Shown here: piece after piece, positions 9,023-19,134 of the stretch | Numbering within the stretch: the stretch's first letter is position 1 | Layout: each line of letters opens with the position of its first letter | DNA from: Staphylococcus rostri | Lineage (GTDB): Bacteria > Bacillota > Bacilli > Staphylococcales > Staphylococcaceae | NCBI RefSeq assembly: GCF_002902145.1 | Contig: NZ_PPRF01000026.1 | Coordinates: 1-49,027, forward strand | Reading direction: 5' to 3' | Length of the DNA stretch: 49,027 nucleotides | The notes under the pieces: model-generated | Database searches by the model: none | What the model was told of the DNA's origin: nothing | Seen by the model: the letters and a program-made list of their open reading frames with translations, nothing else | Position numbers and translations under genes: made by a program

Positions 9023-10336
9023 ATGAATGCTGTGTTAATTGCAGTATTACTAATGATTATTTTATGCTTATGTCGTCTTAATGTCGTCATTAGTTTATTT
9101 ATTAGTGCACTGATGGGCGGAATTATTGCCGGCTTATCAGTAGAAAAAACAATTTCAGTGTTTACATCAAACATTACAGACGGTGCAGAAGTGGCACTGA
9201 GCTACGCATTACTAGGGGGATTTGCGGCGCTAATTTCATACAGTGGCATTACAGATTACCTCGTTCAAAAGGTAATTCGTGCTATTCGTGCAGAAGATAC
9301 GAAAGTGTCACGTATTAAAGTAAAGAGCATTATCATTGTGAGCTTATTAGTGCTAAGTATTATGAGTCAGAACGTGATTCCCGTACATATTGCATTTATT
9401 CCAATTGTGATACCACCGTTAATTAGCTTATTTAATGAATTGAAAATCGATCGTCGTCTCATTGCGATGATTATCGGCTTCGGCTTATGTTTCCCGTATG
9501 TGCTTTTACCATTTGGTTTTGGTCACATTTTCCAAGAGATTATTCAAAAAGGATTTGAAAAAGCACAACACCCAATTGAATTCTCGATGATTTGGAAGGC
9601 CATGTTAATTCCTTCAACCGGGTATATCATCGGGTTGGTATTAGCCATGTTTTATTACCGCAAGCCACGTGAATATAAAGCTATTCAAACAAACGATGAA
9701 ACAACAACAAGAGAATTAAAACCATACGTACTCGGTGTAACAGTTGTCGCGATTCTAGCAACATTTATCGTACAAACAGTCATTGATTCAATGATTTTCG
9801 GTGCATTAGCAGGGGTACTCGTGTTCTTTATATCTGGCGCTTATTCTTGGCGTAACTTGGACGACCAGTTTGTAGACGGTATTAAAATTATGGCATATAT
9901 TGGGGTCGTTATTTTAACCGCAAATGGTTTTGCAGGTGTCATGAACGCGACAGGAGACGTGCAAAAGCTGGTTGAAGGCCTTACAACTATTGCCGGGGAT
10001 AATAAATTTATCAGCATTGTACTCATGTATATCATCGGTTTAATCGTTACACTAGGCATCGGTTCTTCATTTGCGACGATTCCGATTATTTCAGCACTGT
10101 TTATTCCATTTGGCGAATCAATCGGCTTAAGCACAATGGCATTAATCGCATTAATCGGTACAGCCAGTGCATTAGGTGATTCAGGTTCTCCTGCAAGTGA
10201 CTCGACATTGGGTCCTACAGCAGGTCTGAATATTGACGGTCAGCACGATCACATCCGTGACACGTGTATCCCGAACTTCGTGTTCTACAATATCCCGTTG
10301 ATTATAATGGGAACAATCGCAGCACTTGTATTATAA
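9023..10336 (+). CDS. Na+/H+ antiporter family (NhaC-like) membrane protein
   Basis: A 437-residue polytopic membrane protein with about ten or eleven hydrophobic segments, matching the Na+/H+ antiporter family annotated at this locus in staphylococci. Recognisable stretches are MNAVLIAVLLMIILCLCRL at the N-terminus, which resembles the short Na_H_antiport_2 leader segment, and the conserved GTASALGDSGSPASDS near residue 385. Transported ions cannot be proven from sequence; dicarboxylate or amino acid carriers share the fold. ATG 9023 follows AAAGGAG by 8 bases, and the in-frame GTG at 9014 overlaps that site and is rejected. It has its own promoter and is followed closely by a thioesterase gene. 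Confidence 0.8.
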   Translation: MNAVLIAVLLMIILCLCRLNVVISLFISALMGGIIAGLSVEKTISVFTSNITDGAEVALSYALLGGFAALISYSGITDYLVQKVIRAIRAEDTKVSRIKVKSIIIVSLLVLSIMSQNVIPVHIAFIPIVIPPLISLFNELKIDRRLIAMIIGFGLCFPYVLLPFGFGHIFQEIIQKGFEKAQHPIEFSMIWKAMLIPSTGYIIGLVLAMFYYRKPREYKAIQTNDETTTRELKPYVLGVTVVAILATFIVQTVIDSMIFGALAGVLVFFISGAYSWRNLDDQFVDGIKIMAYIGVVILTANGFAGVMNATGDVQKLVEGLTTIAGDNKFISIVLMYIIGLIVTLGIGSSFATIPIISALFIPFGESIGLSTMALIALIGTASALGDSGSPASDSTLGPTAGLNIDGQHDHIRDTCIPNFVFYNIPLIIMGTIAALVL

Positions 10337-10360
10337 TACAGAGTGAAAGTAGGGAGCGCG

Positions 10361-10735
10361 ATGACTAATTTAGTAGAATTGTTAGAGATGAAAGTGATAG
10401 AACAACGTGAAGGCTATATCAAAATGACCATGCCAGTCACTGATAAGGTGAAACAACCTTTTGGCTATCTGCACGGTGGCGCAACGATGGCATTGGGTGA
10501 AACAGCATGTTCTATCGGCTCAGCAAACCTTGTAGATACAACACAAGCCATACCTGTTGGCTTAGAAATGAATACGAATCATATTAAGTCAGCAACAGAT
10601 GGCTATGTATACGCTGAAGCACGTATCCTACACCATGGACGTACAACACACGTTTGGGATATTCGTATTACAGACGAAACAGGTGCCTTAGTCAGTGTCA
10701 TGCGCGGCACGATACTGATTAAAGCACGTAACTAA
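10361..10735 (+). CDS. PaaI/YuxO-type hot-dog thioesterase (possible DHNA-CoA thioesterase)
   Basis: A 124-residue single hot-dog-fold acyl-CoA thioesterase. The core motif FGYLHGGATMALGETA holds the HGG turn and the Glu nucleophile/base of the PaaI/YuxO class. The closest family I recognise is Bacillus YuxO, which also sits next to the mrp antiporter operon, and members of that group hydrolyse 1,4-dihydroxy-2-naphthoyl-CoA in menaquinone synthesis (MenI). That function would suit a menaquinone-using organism but is inferred. ATG 10361 is preferred over GTG 10343 because AGGGAG lies just before it. It is 24 bases after the antiporter gene and probably co-transcribed. Confidence 0.75.
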   Translation: MTNLVELLEMKVIEQREGYIKMTMPVTDKVKQPFGYLHGGATMALGETACSIGSANLVDTTQAIPVGLEMNTNHIKSATDGYVYAEARILHHGRTTHVWDIRITDETGALVSVMRGTILIKARN

Positions 10736-10743
10736 ATATTGAT

Positions 10744-10779
10744 GAAAAAAAGAATGGCAGAAATGCTGTTCTTTTTTTC
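10744..10779 (+). terminator. terminator after the thioesterase gene
   Basis: AGAATGGCA (10751-10759) pairs over nine positions with TGCTGTTCT (10764-10772), flanked by A and T runs so the stem extends and ends in seven T. Confidence 0.8.
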
Positions 10780-10799
10780 ATTCCTAAATAAAGCATAAG

Positions 10800-10836
10800 A
10801 AAAAGCGCACAATCATAATTGACTGTACGCTTTTTT
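10800..10836 (-). terminator. terminator of the mnh operon
   Basis: AAAAAGCG (10800-10807) pairs with CGCTTTTT, with an internal-loop extension (ACA/TGT, TCA/TGA) and a 4-base loop. On the minus strand the stem is followed by a T run, just after the mnhG stop. Confidence 0.75.
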
Positions 10837-10847
10837 GTGTTGACCAA

Positions 10848-11204
10848 TTAAAGTTTTGTTCCTTTTAGGTCTTCTTTGACTTCATCTATTTTTAAACGCT
10901 TTGAAGCAGGTGTTTTTAAGTTGTAAGCTGCTTTTAACACCATGTGACTGGCGATAGGTCCAGTAATAAATACGAACACAATCCCAATCAATAAATGAAA
11001 GTTCACATAGCCTTCTTTACCGATAAAGTAAATAAATGTACCAGTGAGTAATAACATCGTACCTAATGTTGCTGCTTTACCCGCGGCATGTGCACGAGAA
11101 TAAACATCATCTAAGCGTAACATACCGATTGCAGCAAGGGCACTGAACAATGCACCTGTGATGACAAGGATGAGGCCGATACTAATCACGATCGTTTCTG
11201 TCAT
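10848..11204 (-). CDS. mnhG: Na+/H+ antiporter subunit MnhG
   Basis: A 118-residue membrane protein with three hydrophobic segments, the small G subunit of the heteromeric Mnh/Mrp cation/proton antiporter. It contains the conserved [20 protein letters not shown] loop and the [15 protein letters not shown] segment. ATG 11204 is preceded by AGGTGA and gives exactly the S. aureus length; the TTG at 11210 is rejected. It overlaps mnhF by 23 bases and is the last gene of the operon. Confidence 0.93.
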   Translation of the reverse strand: MTETIVISIGLILVITGALFSALAAIGMLRLDDVYSRAHAAGKAATLGTMLLLTGTFIYFIGKEGYVNFHLLIGIVFVFITGPIASHMVLKAAYNLKTPASKRLKIDEVKEDLKGTKL

Positions 11205-11475
11205 GTTCAATCACCTCTCCTTTATCCATAAACTTCGCAAATACAGCTGTTCCTAAGAAGGCAAGAATCCCAATTAATAGGATCGTTACAATCATATAGC
11301 GCGTTCCTAAAATAATCGAGAACAGACCGATAACAGCCATAAGTTGAATGCCGATAGCGTCAAGTGCGACAACACGGTCAGGTAATGATGGTCCGATAAT
11401 TACACGTACAAGAATGGCTAAGATTGAGAGTACGACAATCACGAGTGCAATAATAATAAAAATATCATAGTTCAT
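11182..11475 (-). CDS. mnhF: Na+/H+ antiporter subunit MnhF
   Basis: A 97-residue F subunit with three hydrophobic segments and the family signature [15 protein letters not shown]. It belongs to the membrane complex that exchanges cytoplasmic Na+ for protons. ATG 11475 is chosen over GTG 11484 because GGTGA lies 5 bases upstream and it gives the 97 residues known for S. aureus MnhF. It overlaps mnhE by 11 bases and mnhG by 23. Confidence 0.93.
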   Translation of the reverse strand: MNYDIFIIIALVIVVLSILAILVRVIIGPSLPDRVVALDAIGIQLMAVIGLFSIILGTRYMIVTILLIGILAFLGTAVFAKFMDKGEVIEHDRNDRD

Positions 11476-11953
11476 CGTATTCACCGACCTCTCTTACTGC
11501 TTTTTCAAGTGACCCTTTAATCGCTGCAACTTCTTCTTCCTTCGTTGAAAAGTCTAAGCAATGAATGTATAAGCGTTTCATATCATCATTGACACCAATG
11601 ACAACTGTACCAGGTGTCAGTGTGATGAGATTGGAAAGTAGGGCAACTTCCCATTTGTATTTCAAATCAGTTTCATAAACAAAGAATGCCGATTCGTTTT
11701 TAATCTGAGGTTGAAGAATAATACGCAATACGCCGATATTCGCCTTGATCAATTCTGAGATAAAAACGAATACGAGCTTTACAACATTGTACAGTGTGAC
11801 AACATAAAAGCGACCTGGTAAGAGTTTACGCATAAGGAACACGAGTCCCATCGCAAACAAGTAACCGAGTACGAATGAGTTCATTGTGTAGCTACCTGAT
11901 AAGAATAACCAAAAGATAGCTAATGCGATGTTAACAACGATTTGTACTGCCAT
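11465..11953 (-). CDS. mnhE: Na+/H+ antiporter subunit MnhE
   Basis: A 162-residue E subunit: two or three N-terminal membrane segments (residues 1-30 and about 55-75), then a cytoplasmic domain. Conserved stretches are [18 protein letters not shown] and [17 protein letters not shown]. It is required for a functional Mnh complex in the families studied. It starts one base after the mnhD stop and overlaps mnhF, so expression is coupled. It is about three residues longer than the S. aureus protein at the C-terminus. Confidence 0.93.
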   Translation of the reverse strand: MAVQIVVNIALAIFWLFLSGSYTMNSFVLGYLFAMGLVFLMRKLLPGRFYVVTLYNVVKLVFVFISELIKANIGVLRIILQPQIKNESAFFVYETDLKYKWEVALLSNLITLTPGTVVIGVNDDMKRLYIHCLDFSTKEEEVAAIKGSLEKAVREVGEYDEL

Positions 11954-11954
11954 A

Positions 11955-13454
11955 TTACTTCACCTCCAATACACTATTGATATAGCTGTCTGGTTGATAG
12001 AATGACTTCGCAGCCTCAGCAACGAATGGATAAAGTTCTCCAGCGAATAAGCCGAATGCAACTGTAATAACTACAGCCAAAATGGATACAGCGAGTAGTC
12101 CCCTATGATGTAAGTGTGGATTATAGACGTATCCATAGCTTTTGCCGAAAAAGCCTTTTAAGAAAATGTTCATAACTGAATAGAGTACGACAAGGCTAGA
12201 AAGTAAGACGATAATCCCGCTAAAATAGAAACCTTGTTCAAATGTTGCTTGCACGATATATAACTTACCGTAAAAACCACTGAACGGTGGAATACCAGCT
12301 AAGCTTAACGCCGCAATAAAGTATGTCCAACCAAGTACTGGATAATGGTGAATCAGTCCACCAAAGTCACGTAAATCAGTTGTTTTCGTAATTTTAAACA
12401 TAATCCCGATTAAGAAGAATAATGCGGCTTTTACAAGCATGTCATGCAATGTATAGTAAATCGCACCGACAACACCTGATTCATTCATCATCGCAACACC
12501 AACTAAGATGACACCAACGGCAATCATAATGTTGTATAAAATAATACGTTTTGTATCTCTAAAGCCAACTGCACCGACACAACCGAAGATAATCGTGAGT
12601 AGGGCAAGTGCAAGTATCGTGTAGTGTGAGAATGTCAACGTATCATGGAAGAACAAACTCATTGTACGTGCAATTGCATAGACACCGACTTTTGTTAGCA
12701 ATGCGCCGAAAAATGCGATAATTGCAAACGGTGGTGCGTAGTATGCGCCCGGTAACCATACGTACATTGGGAATGCACCGGCTTTTGTTGCAAATACAAA
12801 GATGAATAAAATAAAGACAATGCTCACAAGACCTGGATGTGATTGATAGACAGAGTTCAGTTTAACACTGATATCTGCCATGTTTAAGGTACCGACAATT
12901 GAGTATAAAATACCAACTGCGATAACGAAAAATGCAGATGATACAACGTTCACAAGTAAGTATTTAACACTTTCTTGAAGTTGGATTTTTGTACCACCAA
13001 TTACCATTAAGCCATATGATGCCATTAAAAATACTTCGAAAAAGACGAATAAGTTGAAGATATCGCCTGTAATAAAGGCACCATTGATACCAGTCAGCAT
13101 GAACATTACTGTGAAATAGTAGTAGTACGTTTCACGATGAAGTCCAATTGACTGATATGAGAATAAAATAATCAAGATAGTAATAATAACACTCGTTGTG
13201 ACGAGCATCGCACTGAACAAGTCTAAGACAAAGACGATACTATAAGGTGCTTTCCACGACCCAAGTTCAAGGACAATCGGATGACCAAGTTGCCATACGT
13301 GGTAAAGGTTAAGCAATGCAAAGCCAAGCGTCACAAGTGCACCTGTTAATGCGACATAACGTTTAATAAACGGACGTAACCCGATAAAGATTAATAAGAT
13401 TGCTGTAATAACCGGCACGACGAGTACCATTACAAGTAAGTTCTCATTCATCAT
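11955..13454 (-). CDS. mnhD: Na+/H+ antiporter subunit MnhD
   Basis: A 499-residue polytopic D subunit, homologous to NuoN/NuoM-type proton-translocating subunits of complex I. The family core is visible: [19 protein letters not shown] near residue 130, the discontinuous-helix lysine region [21 protein letters not shown] near 223-243, and [19 protein letters not shown] near 380. Either of the two initial ATGs (13454, 13451) may be used. The start lies 11 bases inside mnhC. Confidence 0.95.
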   Translation of the reverse strand: MMNENLLVMVLVVPVITAILLIFIGLRPFIKRYVALTGALVTLGFALLNLYHVWQLGHPIVLELGSWKAPYSIVFVLDLFSAMLVTTSVIITILIILFSYQSIGLHRETYYYYFTVMFMLTGINGAFITGDIFNLFVFFEVFLMASYGLMVIGGTKIQLQESVKYLLVNVVSSAFFVIAVGILYSIVGTLNMADISVKLNSVYQSHPGLVSIVFILFIFVFATKAGAFPMYVWLPGAYYAPPFAIIAFFGALLTKVGVYAIARTMSLFFHDTLTFSHYTILALALLTIIFGCVGAVGFRDTKRIILYNIMIAVGVILVGVAMMNESGVVGAIYYTLHDMLVKAALFFLIGIMFKITKTTDLRDFGGLIHHYPVLGWTYFIAALSLAGIPPFSGFYGKLYIVQATFEQGFYFSGIIVLLSSLVVLYSVMNIFLKGFFGKSYGYVYNPHLHHRGLLAVSILAVVITVAFGLFAGELYPFVAEAAKSFYQPDSYINSVLEVK

Positions 13455-13791
13455 CTTCTTGTGGCACCCCTTTCATACGTTCTACGTTATCTGTGCCGAG
13501 TTCTTTATAGCTTCTAAATGCCAATACTAAAAAGAATGCTGTTACGGCGAATGAAATAACAATCGCTGTTAAAATCAATGCTTGTGGAATTGGGTCGACG
13601 TAGTTTGTAACACCTTTTTCATAGATTGGCACGCGACCTGTTTTTAAACCACCCATTGTTAAAATAAATAAGTTTGCGGCATGTGATAATAAAGCTGTTC
13701 CGATAATAATTCTGATCAAACTTTTAGACAGAATGAGGTAAACGCTAATAGAAGTTAAAAAGCCACAAACAAGGATCAATACAATTTCCAT
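13444..13791 (-). CDS. mnhC: Na+/H+ antiporter subunit MnhC
   Basis: A 115-residue C subunit, homologous to NuoK, with three membrane segments. Conserved parts are [22 protein letters not shown] and [17 protein letters not shown], which carry the family's membrane residues. The ATG overlaps the mnhB stop by one base (TAATG), a classical re-initiation junction. Confidence 0.94.
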   Translation of the reverse strand: MEIVLILVCGFLTSISVYLILSKSLIRIIIGTALLSHAANLFILTMGGLKTGRVPIYEKGVTNYVDPIPQALILTAIVISFAVTAFFLVLAFRSYKELGTDNVERMKGVPQEDDE

Positions 13792-14219
13792 TACTCATTC
13801 TCTCCAATCGTTAGAATTATTGTTAAGACCGTTCCGACAACTACAAGTAGCACGCCAGTGTCGAAAATAACAGCTGTATGCAAATGCATAGGTGCTAACA
13901 AAGGAAGCGGAATATCAAAAGATGTATGTGTAAAAAAGTTTTTGCCGTACGTCCAACTTAACATTGGGGCACTGACACAGAATGTAAGTCCCAATGCGAT
14001 TAACTTTTTAAAATCCCATGGGAAAACTTTACGTAGCGTCTTCACATCAAATGCAACGGCGATAATAACGAGTGCACTCGAAACGAGCAGCCCCCCGATA
14101 AAGCCGCCACCGGGTGTGTAATGCCCAGCTAAAAAGAGTGAAAAGCCGAACATCATGATAAGGAAAAAGATAATAAGTGCTGAATACTGAGATATCAAAT
14201 CATTTTTTTGCCTGTTCAA
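13791..14219 (-). CDS. mnhB: Na+/H+ antiporter subunit MnhB (TTG start)
   Basis: A 142-residue B subunit with four membrane segments and the conserved [16 protein letters not shown] motif. The frame is open further upstream, but a TTG at 14219 preceded by GGAG gives the MNRQKND start and the 142 residues known for S. aureus MnhB; an upstream ATG would add 13 residues lying entirely within mnhA. The gene thus overlaps mnhA by 20 bases. The weak start codon may set subunit stoichiometry through coupling to mnhA; that is inference. Confidence 0.92.
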   Translation of the reverse strand: MNRQKNDLISQYSALIIFFLIMMFGFSLFLAGHYTPGGGFIGGLLVSSALVIIAVAFDVKTLRKVFPWDFKKLIALGLTFCVSAPMLSWTYGKNFFTHTSFDIPLPLLAPMHLHTAVIFDTGVLLVVVGTVLTIILTIGENE

Positions 14220-16617
14220 TCTTCTCCACCCTTTCATAACCATTTTTGTGTTTCGCACGTAATTTGATTAACGTGTAGATACCCATACCTGCAATGCCAA
14301 GCACTGAAGACTCGAACAATGTATCGAGACCACGGAAGTCTACTAAGATAACGTTAACCATGTTTTTACCTTGTGCTAAGTCATAAACATGTTCTTTATA
14401 GAAACTACTAATTGAGTCAAAGTGACGGTTACCGTATGCGATTAAGCCTAAAACAGTCACCACTGCACCGACACCAATTGAAATAATGATATTGCCGACT
14501 TTATACGACGTTGTTTCATTATAACGACTCATATTTGGTAAATGATAGAAGCATAATAAGAATAAAGCTGTTGAAATGGTCTCAACGACGAATTGTGTCA
14601 ATGCTAAGTCAGGCGCATTGAAAAAGATGAAAAAGATCGCCATTGAATAACCGACCGCACTCAACATGATAATGCTGAACAGACGAGAACGTGCAAATAT
14701 AATCATCGTTGCAGCAACAATAATCGTAATAACCGAAATCATTTCATAAAGACGAATAGGTGATACCTTAACGAAATCAAATGTGAAAGGTACACATAGC
14801 AATGTCACAAATGTAATGATAATCATCATTGAGAAAATAATGACTAAGTTATTGCGAATAAAGCCTGTCATATATGTGCGTGTAATCTGTGTTGCATAGT
14901 ATGGTGTATAACGACCAGTTTGATCATACCAGTGATTCAACGTAAGGGCTTTTGGTAACTTGCGTAATACCGGTACCCAATATTTGAATGTGAGTAGCAA
15001 TGCAGCACCTATAATGTAAATTAATAATGTTGCAAAAAATGCAGGTGTGAAACCGTGCCACATATGAAATTCTGCATGTACCGTATCAACATTCGCAATG
15101 GCTTTGGCTGCTGGCTCTACAAATGGTGCTGAAACAAGACCAGGGAATAAGCCGATTGCGATAACTAAAATAGCCAAGATTGTTGGCGAAATATTCATTA
15201 AGATTGATGCTTCATGTGCTTTATGTGGTAACTTGTCTGGCTTATGTTCTCCTAAGAAAATCTCTGAGATAAACTTAAATGAATAAACAAATGTGAACAT
15301 ACTACCGACAATAGCGACAATTGGTAACAATAAGCCAACAGTATTTAAGCTGAAAATACCTGCTTCAGTCACTGTTAACATCGCTTCTAAAAATTGTTCT
15401 TTAGACAAGAAACCGTTAAATGGCGGTACACCTGCCATACTTAAAGCGGTAATGATAGATAGTGTGAATGAAATAGGCATAATCGTCATGAGACCGCCTA
15501 GTTTTTGAATATCACGTGTACCAGTTGCATGGTCAACCGCACCAGTAATCATGAACAACGCACCTTTAAATGTTGCGTGGTTGATGAGATGGAAAATCGC
15601 TGCACTGAACGCAGCAAGGTAAAGTTGACTTTCTGCACCGTTAAAGTGATAACTTACGGCACCGATACCTAACATCGACATAATCATACCGAGTTGCGAT
15701 ACTGTAGAAAAGGCAAGAATACCTTTCAAATCTTGTTGTTTTGTCGCGTTGAGTGAGCCCCAGAAAAGGGTTACCAAACCAAACGCTGTGACAGTCCAAA
15801 TCCAACCTTGTGATACAGCAAAGATAGGTGTTAAACGTGCGATTAAATAAATACCTGCTTTAACCATCGTTGCTGAGTGAAGGTAGGCACTGACTGGTGT
15901 AGGTGCTTCCATCGCATCAGGCAACCAGATGTAAAATGGAAACTGCGCTGATTTTGTCATTGCACCTAAAATAATAAACACCATCGCTAATAAGAAAAAT
16001 GGTGATGATTGAATGCTTGATACGTGTTCAATCATTTCACGAATACGCCATGTCCCTGATGCTTGGTGAAGTAAGATGAATCCACCAAGTAACGATAAAC
16101 CACCAAAGACGGTGATCATCATGGACTTCATCGCACCATAAAGTGATTTTTCTTTATGACGCCAGAATGAGATAAGTAAGAAACTAGAGAATGATGTCAG
16201 CTCCCAGAAGAAATATAATACTAAAAGGTTATCTGAAAGAACGACACCAAGCATCGCACTCATAAAGATTAATAAGTAACAATAGAAGTTACCTAACTGT
16301 TCTGTCTGACTTAAATAACTAATAGAATAGAGTACGACTAGGCTACCAATACCTGTTATTAATAAACTGAATAAAAGGCTGAGCCCATCTACATAAATGT
16401 CAAAGTTCATACCGATTTGTGGCATCCATGCAGCGGACTGTTCTGTATAATGTCCGGACATAGTAGGTTTGATATACGATAAAAAGTATACAAACAACAC
16501 AAAAGGAATCGGTAACACAAACCATCCTAAATGAATACGCTTATAGAAGCGATACAAGATAGGAATGAGCAGTGCAAATATCAGCGGCAAGACAACCGCA
16601 ATATGTAACCAACTCAT
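14200..16617 (-). CDS. mnhA: Na+/H+ antiporter subunit MnhA
   Basis: An 805-residue A subunit, the largest of the complex, a NuoL-like proton channel fused to a C-terminal MbhD-like region. Visible landmarks are [21 protein letters not shown] near residue 130, [35 protein letters not shown] near 222-254 (channel lysine and discontinuous helix), and [18 protein letters not shown] near 395. Mnh1 supplies Na+ and alkaline pH tolerance in S. aureus and influences membrane potential. A strong AAAGGAGG precedes the ATG. Confidence 0.95.
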   Translation of the reverse strand: MSWLHIAVVLPLIFALLIPILYRFYKRIHLGWFVLPIPFVLFVYFLSYIKPTMSGHYTEQSAAWMPQIGMNFDIYVDGLSLLFSLLITGIGSLVVLYSISYLSQTEQLGNFYCYLLIFMSAMLGVVLSDNLLVLYFFWELTSFSSFLLISFWRHKEKSLYGAMKSMMITVFGGLSLLGGFILLHQASGTWRIREMIEHVSSIQSSPFFLLAMVFIILGAMTKSAQFPFYIWLPDAMEAPTPVSAYLHSATMVKAGIYLIARLTPIFAVSQGWIWTVTAFGLVTLFWGSLNATKQQDLKGILAFSTVSQLGMIMSMLGIGAVSYHFNGAESQLYLAAFSAAIFHLINHATFKGALFMITGAVDHATGTRDIQKLGGLMTIMPISFTLSIITALSMAGVPPFNGFLSKEQFLEAMLTVTEAGIFSLNTVGLLLPIVAIVGSMFTFVYSFKFISEIFLGEHKPDKLPHKAHEASILMNISPTILAILVIAIGLFPGLVSAPFVEPAAKAIANVDTVHAEFHMWHGFTPAFFATLLIYIIGAALLLTFKYWVPVLRKLPKALTLNHWYDQTGRYTPYYATQITRTYMTGFIRNNLVIIFSMMIIITFVTLLCVPFTFDFVKVSPIRLYEMISVITIIVAATMIIFARSRLFSIIMLSAVGYSMAIFFIFFNAPDLALTQFVVETISTALFLLCFYHLPNMSRYNETTSYKVGNIIISIGVGAVVTVLGLIAYGNRHFDSISSFYKEHVYDLAQGKNMVNVILVDFRGLDTLFESSVLGIAGMGIYTLIKLRAKHKNGYERVEKIEQAKK

Positions 16618-16652
16618 AAATTGTCCTCCTTTAAAAATACTGCGATATGCTT

Positions 16653-16680
16653 ATTATACATGATTATGAAAGGTGTGAAA
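16653..16680 (-). promoter_or_regulatory. promoter of the mnhABCDEFG operon
   Basis: On the minus strand TTTCAC (16675-16680), a 16-bp spacer and TATAAT (16653-16658) lie about 36 bp before the mnhA ATG. The whole operon shows no internal gap large enough for another promoter. Confidence 0.65.
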
Positions 16681-16746
16681 ATCATGGCACGTCGCATAGT
16701 TACGCATTTTTAAGTCACTTTTAAATAAGTAGAAATGGGAAAATAT

Positions 16747-17127
16747 TTACTCAAAAGCAACTTTATATTGACGTTCATAATCGACCTTTAAATTAGCAAG
16801 ACATTGTAACGCAGCACGTGTATATGGTGTATCAGTTTCCTGCATTTCACGTTCTAACTTTGTCAGTGCTTGTTGCAATGATGCTGTATAGTCTTGGCGT
16901 TCTCCTTCGAAAGGTTTCAACTTACTCTGTGATGTATAGCGCTTCTCATATAAGCTCAAAGCTTTGCGCTCATGAAAGAACACGCCTTCTACTTCATTGG
17001 GGCTATGTAAGTCGCCTTGTCTCGGGTGTTTGATCACTTGAACAACCTTAACGAGCACTTGATCACTCGCGTCATCTACCACCTCAACAACATAAACGCC
17101 TGTTTTATGTGCAAAACGATAAAGCAT
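16747..17127 (-). CDS. kapB: kinase-associated lipoprotein B (KapB) family protein
   Basis: A 126-residue protein of the KapB-like family. B. subtilis KapB is a lipoprotein that aids KinB in the sporulation phosphorelay. This protein has no signal peptide or lipobox and staphylococci lack that phosphorelay, so the name is a family label only. The N-terminal MLYRFAHKTGVYVVEVVD is a beta-rich domain and the C-terminal half (from residue 80) is helical. ATG 17127 follows AAAGGATGG; the longer frame to 17262 crosses the divergent ppiB start region and is rejected. Confidence 0.75.
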   Translation of the reverse strand: MLYRFAHKTGVYVVEVVDDASDQVLVKVVQVIKHPRQGDLHSPNEVEGVFFHERKALSLYEKRYTSQSKLKPFEGERQDYTASLQQALTKLEREMQETDTPYTRAALQCLANLKVDYERQYKVAFE

Positions 17128-17199
17128 GTTAATTCCATCCTTTCTTAAATGTGTTAAAATAATGAGTATATTTAATTTTATCATGAATGGAGCATTAAA

Positions 17200-17796
17200 A
17201 TGACAAACTACCCACAATTGACAAAAGAAATACAAGATAATGAAATTAAAGTGGTTATGCACACAAATAAAGGGGATATGACATTAAAATTATTTCCAGA
17301 CATTGCACCAAAAACAGTGAAAAACTTTGTAGAACTTTCTAAAAAAGGTTACTACGATGGCATAACATTCCACCGTGTTATCAATGACTTTATGATTCAA
17401 GGTGGCGACCCAACTGCGACAGGTATGGGTGGCGAAAGCATCTACGGCGGTCCATTTGAAGATGAGTTCTCAATGCAAGCGTTCAATATTTATGGTGCGC
17501 TTTCAATGGCCAATGCAGGTCCTGGAACGAACGGTTCACAATTCTTTATCGTTCAAATGAAAGACATTCCTGCGCAAATGGCAGATCAATTAGAAGATGG
17601 CGGTTGGCCGAAAGAGATTGCAGAAGCATACCGTGAAAAAGGCGGCACACCTTGGTTAGACCAAAAACATACAGTATTTGGTCAGTTAATTGAAGGTGAA
17701 GACACTTTAGAAGACATCGCAAACGTTCGAGTTGGTGCACAAGATAAACCAATGTATGACGTTGTGATTGAGTCAATCGATATTGATGGAGAATAA
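17200..17796 (+). CDS. ppiB: cyclophilin-type peptidyl-prolyl isomerase
   Basis: A 198-residue cyclophilin catalysing cis-trans isomerisation of Xaa-Pro bonds. Active-site signatures are [15 protein letters not shown] near residue 65 (catalytic Arg), then [17 protein letters not shown] near 107-123, and [10 protein letters not shown] near 150. No signal peptide is seen, so it is cytosolic by sequence. It is almost identical in layout to the S. aureus enzyme. GGAG precedes the ATG by 8 bases. The DUF1871 gene follows 22 bases after the stop. Confidence 0.93.
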   Translation: MTNYPQLTKEIQDNEIKVVMHTNKGDMTLKLFPDIAPKTVKNFVELSKKGYYDGITFHRVINDFMIQGGDPTATGMGGESIYGGPFEDEFSMQAFNIYGALSMANAGPGTNGSQFFIVQMKDIPAQMADQLEDGGWPKEIAEAYREKGGTPWLDQKHTVFGQLIEGEDTLEDIANVRVGAQDKPMYDVVIESIDIDGE

Positions 17797-17818
17797 CAAG
17801 TGGTAAGGAGCGTGCATC

Positions 17819-18079
17819 ATGTCCAATAATGAATTGAATATCCAGTTATACCAGCTGTTGGCAGCATGGAATCCAATGAATTTTGATGATCTAACGTTAG
17901 GCGATGCAGAAGTGTATGAGATGATGGATGCGGTACATCACTACGGTGAACCCATTGCTATTGCAGAAGCATTTCAACAGATTTTTCAGTTTTCATTTGA
18001 AGTTACATTGCCCAAAGATGCATGTTTACAAAAAGCAACAGAAGCGGTTCAATTGCAACAAACGTGTCAAGTGAACTAA
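17819..18079 (+). CDS. DUF1871 family protein
   Basis: An 86-residue acidic helical protein. The pattern LxxWNPM near residue 15, an acidic middle and an FSFE end resembles DUF1871, a small Firmicute family of unknown function. A strong TAAGGAG precedes the ATG. It is probably co-transcribed with ppiB and ends at a hairpin. Confidence 0.7.
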   Translation: MSNNELNIQLYQLLAAWNPMNFDDLTLGDAEVYEMMDAVHHYGEPIAIAEAFQQIFQFSFEVTLPKDACLQKATEAVQLQQTCQVN

Positions 18080-18085
18080 TGAGAT

Positions 18086-18125
18086 AAACCCTAGACATAG
18101 CGTAAAAGCTGTGCCTGGGGTTTTG
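18086..18125 (+). terminator. terminator after the DUF1871 gene
   Basis: AAACCC and the following bases from 18086 pair with the GGGGTTTT side ending about 18124, with small internal mismatches and a T-rich tail. Confidence 0.75.
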
Positions 18126-18179
18126 TTTGTTTAAGTGGGGAAATGAATAATGTAGGACGTTAAGAAGGGAGGAATCATC

Positions 18180-18449
18180 ATGCTGACAAACAAAGAAAGT
18201 TTTAGATTGCTATACCAAGCAATTAGAGAACTGTCAGATAGAATCAATGATAATGTATTAGAAACAAATTCAATTAGCTTATTACTATTAGATTTTGATT
18301 TTGAACATGACGTATTTGATGCACTTTTCTTAGCTATTACAAAATATTTAGATAAAGTGAAGTTGGATGATATTGACCATAACGAATTTTTACAGTTGAT
18401 AGATGATACAATTCCAAAAGATAGAACATTAGGGTTCAGACTACAATAA
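18180..18449 (+). CDS. unrecognised 89-residue acidic protein
   Basis: I do not recognise this gene. It encodes 89 residues, helical by composition, with a strongly acidic and hydrophobic middle (SISLLLLDFDFEHDVFDALF at about residues 31-50) and an acidic DDIDHNEFLQLIDD near the end. No signal peptide or membrane segment is evident. GGGAGG lies 7 bases before the ATG, so it is probably translated. It stands alone between a terminator and a repeat-derived spacer, inside an otherwise conserved core block, and its base composition is more AT-rich than its neighbours. Those are marks of an acquired gene. Small acidic orphans like this include immunity proteins and antitoxins, but nothing here proves that. 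Confidence 0.6.
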   Translation: MLTNKESFRLLYQAIRELSDRINDNVLETNSISLLLLDFDFEHDVFDALFLAITKYLDKVKLDDIDHNEFLQLIDDTIPKDRTLGFRLQ

Positions 18450-18700
18450 ACTTGCATATTGGGAATTCGATAAACGGTGTTCAAGGAGCAGCATTTTTGA
18501 CAGAACTTCGCACTTCGACAAAATTTGAAAAGCAATTTTGCTCATTGCTCGGGTTCTGCTCAAACGCTAACCGCTCCTCTCATAACCTCTGCTTTGCAAA
18601 TAACTATTTTCCGGAGTTACAAGTTTTGGCGAGTGAACTTAAATCTGAAATGGGACAGTCAGCCGCAAAAACAACTTCAGACATTTCAGTACATAAAATA
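18450..18700. repeat. non-coding spacer with repeat-derived sequence
   Basis: This stretch after the 89-aa gene has no credible gene; an open frame through it runs antisense into cvfD and lacks a start signal. Bases 18560-18589 match 31457-31486 at 26 of 30 positions, so at least that part belongs to a second repeated sequence in the genome. Confidence 0.5.
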
Positions 18701-18733
18701 AGCCTAGGTGCACCTCAATGGCACCTAGGCTCT
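18701..18733. terminator. bidirectional terminator before cvfD
   Basis: A perfect 11-bp stem pairs 18701-18711 with 18721-18731, with a 9-base loop and T-rich flanks in both directions. It lies between convergent transcription units. Confidence 0.85.
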
Positions 18734-18744
18734 TTATGTACGTG

Positions 18745-19134
18745 TTACTTAGATGTATCTTCAATTCTTCTTTTAGATTGTTTCACCCAAGTTGGCAACC
18801 GTTCTGCTAAAGATTGAAACCCGTATTTCTCAGTTTCTTTAATCTCATCCAATACTGAACGTTTCACTTTTTTACGTTCATAATTTTTAAAGTAATCATT
18901 GTCTCTCAGTGATAAATTTAACTTACCGGTATCATCAATAGAAATAATTTTAGCTTTGACAATTTGCCCTGGTGTTAAAAGTTTTTTTAAATTATGGACA
19001 TAATCATCCATGACTTCAGATATATGAATAAGGCCTTCAGTATTGTCAGGGGTTTCAACAAAAGCGCCGTAGGGTTGAATACCAGTCACACGCACCTTGA
19101 TATGTTGACCGACACGATACTGTTTCTTCAACAT
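18745..19134 (-). CDS. cvfD: S1-domain RNA-binding protein CvfD / general stress protein 13
   Basis: A 129-residue protein with a single S1 RNA-binding domain (about residues 5-75). The core reads VTGIQPYGAFVETPDNTEGLIHISEV, and the second half carries IDDTGKLNLSLRD. The basic C-terminal tail (about 85-129) is family-typical. GSP13/YugI of Bacillus associates with ribosomes, and CvfD acts as a post-transcriptional regulator in pneumococcus and a virulence factor in S. aureus. The ATG at 19134 has AAGGGG upstream. It is transcribed alone. Confidence 0.85.
   Translation of the reverse strand: MLKKQYRVGQHIKVRVTGIQPYGAFVETPDNTEGLIHISEVMDDYVHNLKKLLTPGQIVKAKIISIDDTGKLNLSLRDNDYFKNYERKKVKRSVLDEIKETEKYGFQSLAERLPTWVKQSKRRIEDTSK

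Noticed and set aside
15098..15508. Plus-strand open frames inside mnhA
   Set aside because: They are shadows of a real polytopic membrane protein on the other strand and lack start signals.
17128..17262. N-terminal extension of the KapB-like frame
   Set aside because: It would overlap the divergent ppiB start; ATG 17127 has its own ribosome-binding site.
18452..18817. A 121-codon plus-strand frame beginning TTG after the 89-aa gene
   Set aside because: It has no ribosome-binding site, runs through a terminator hairpin and overlaps cvfD antisense; part of it is repeat sequence.
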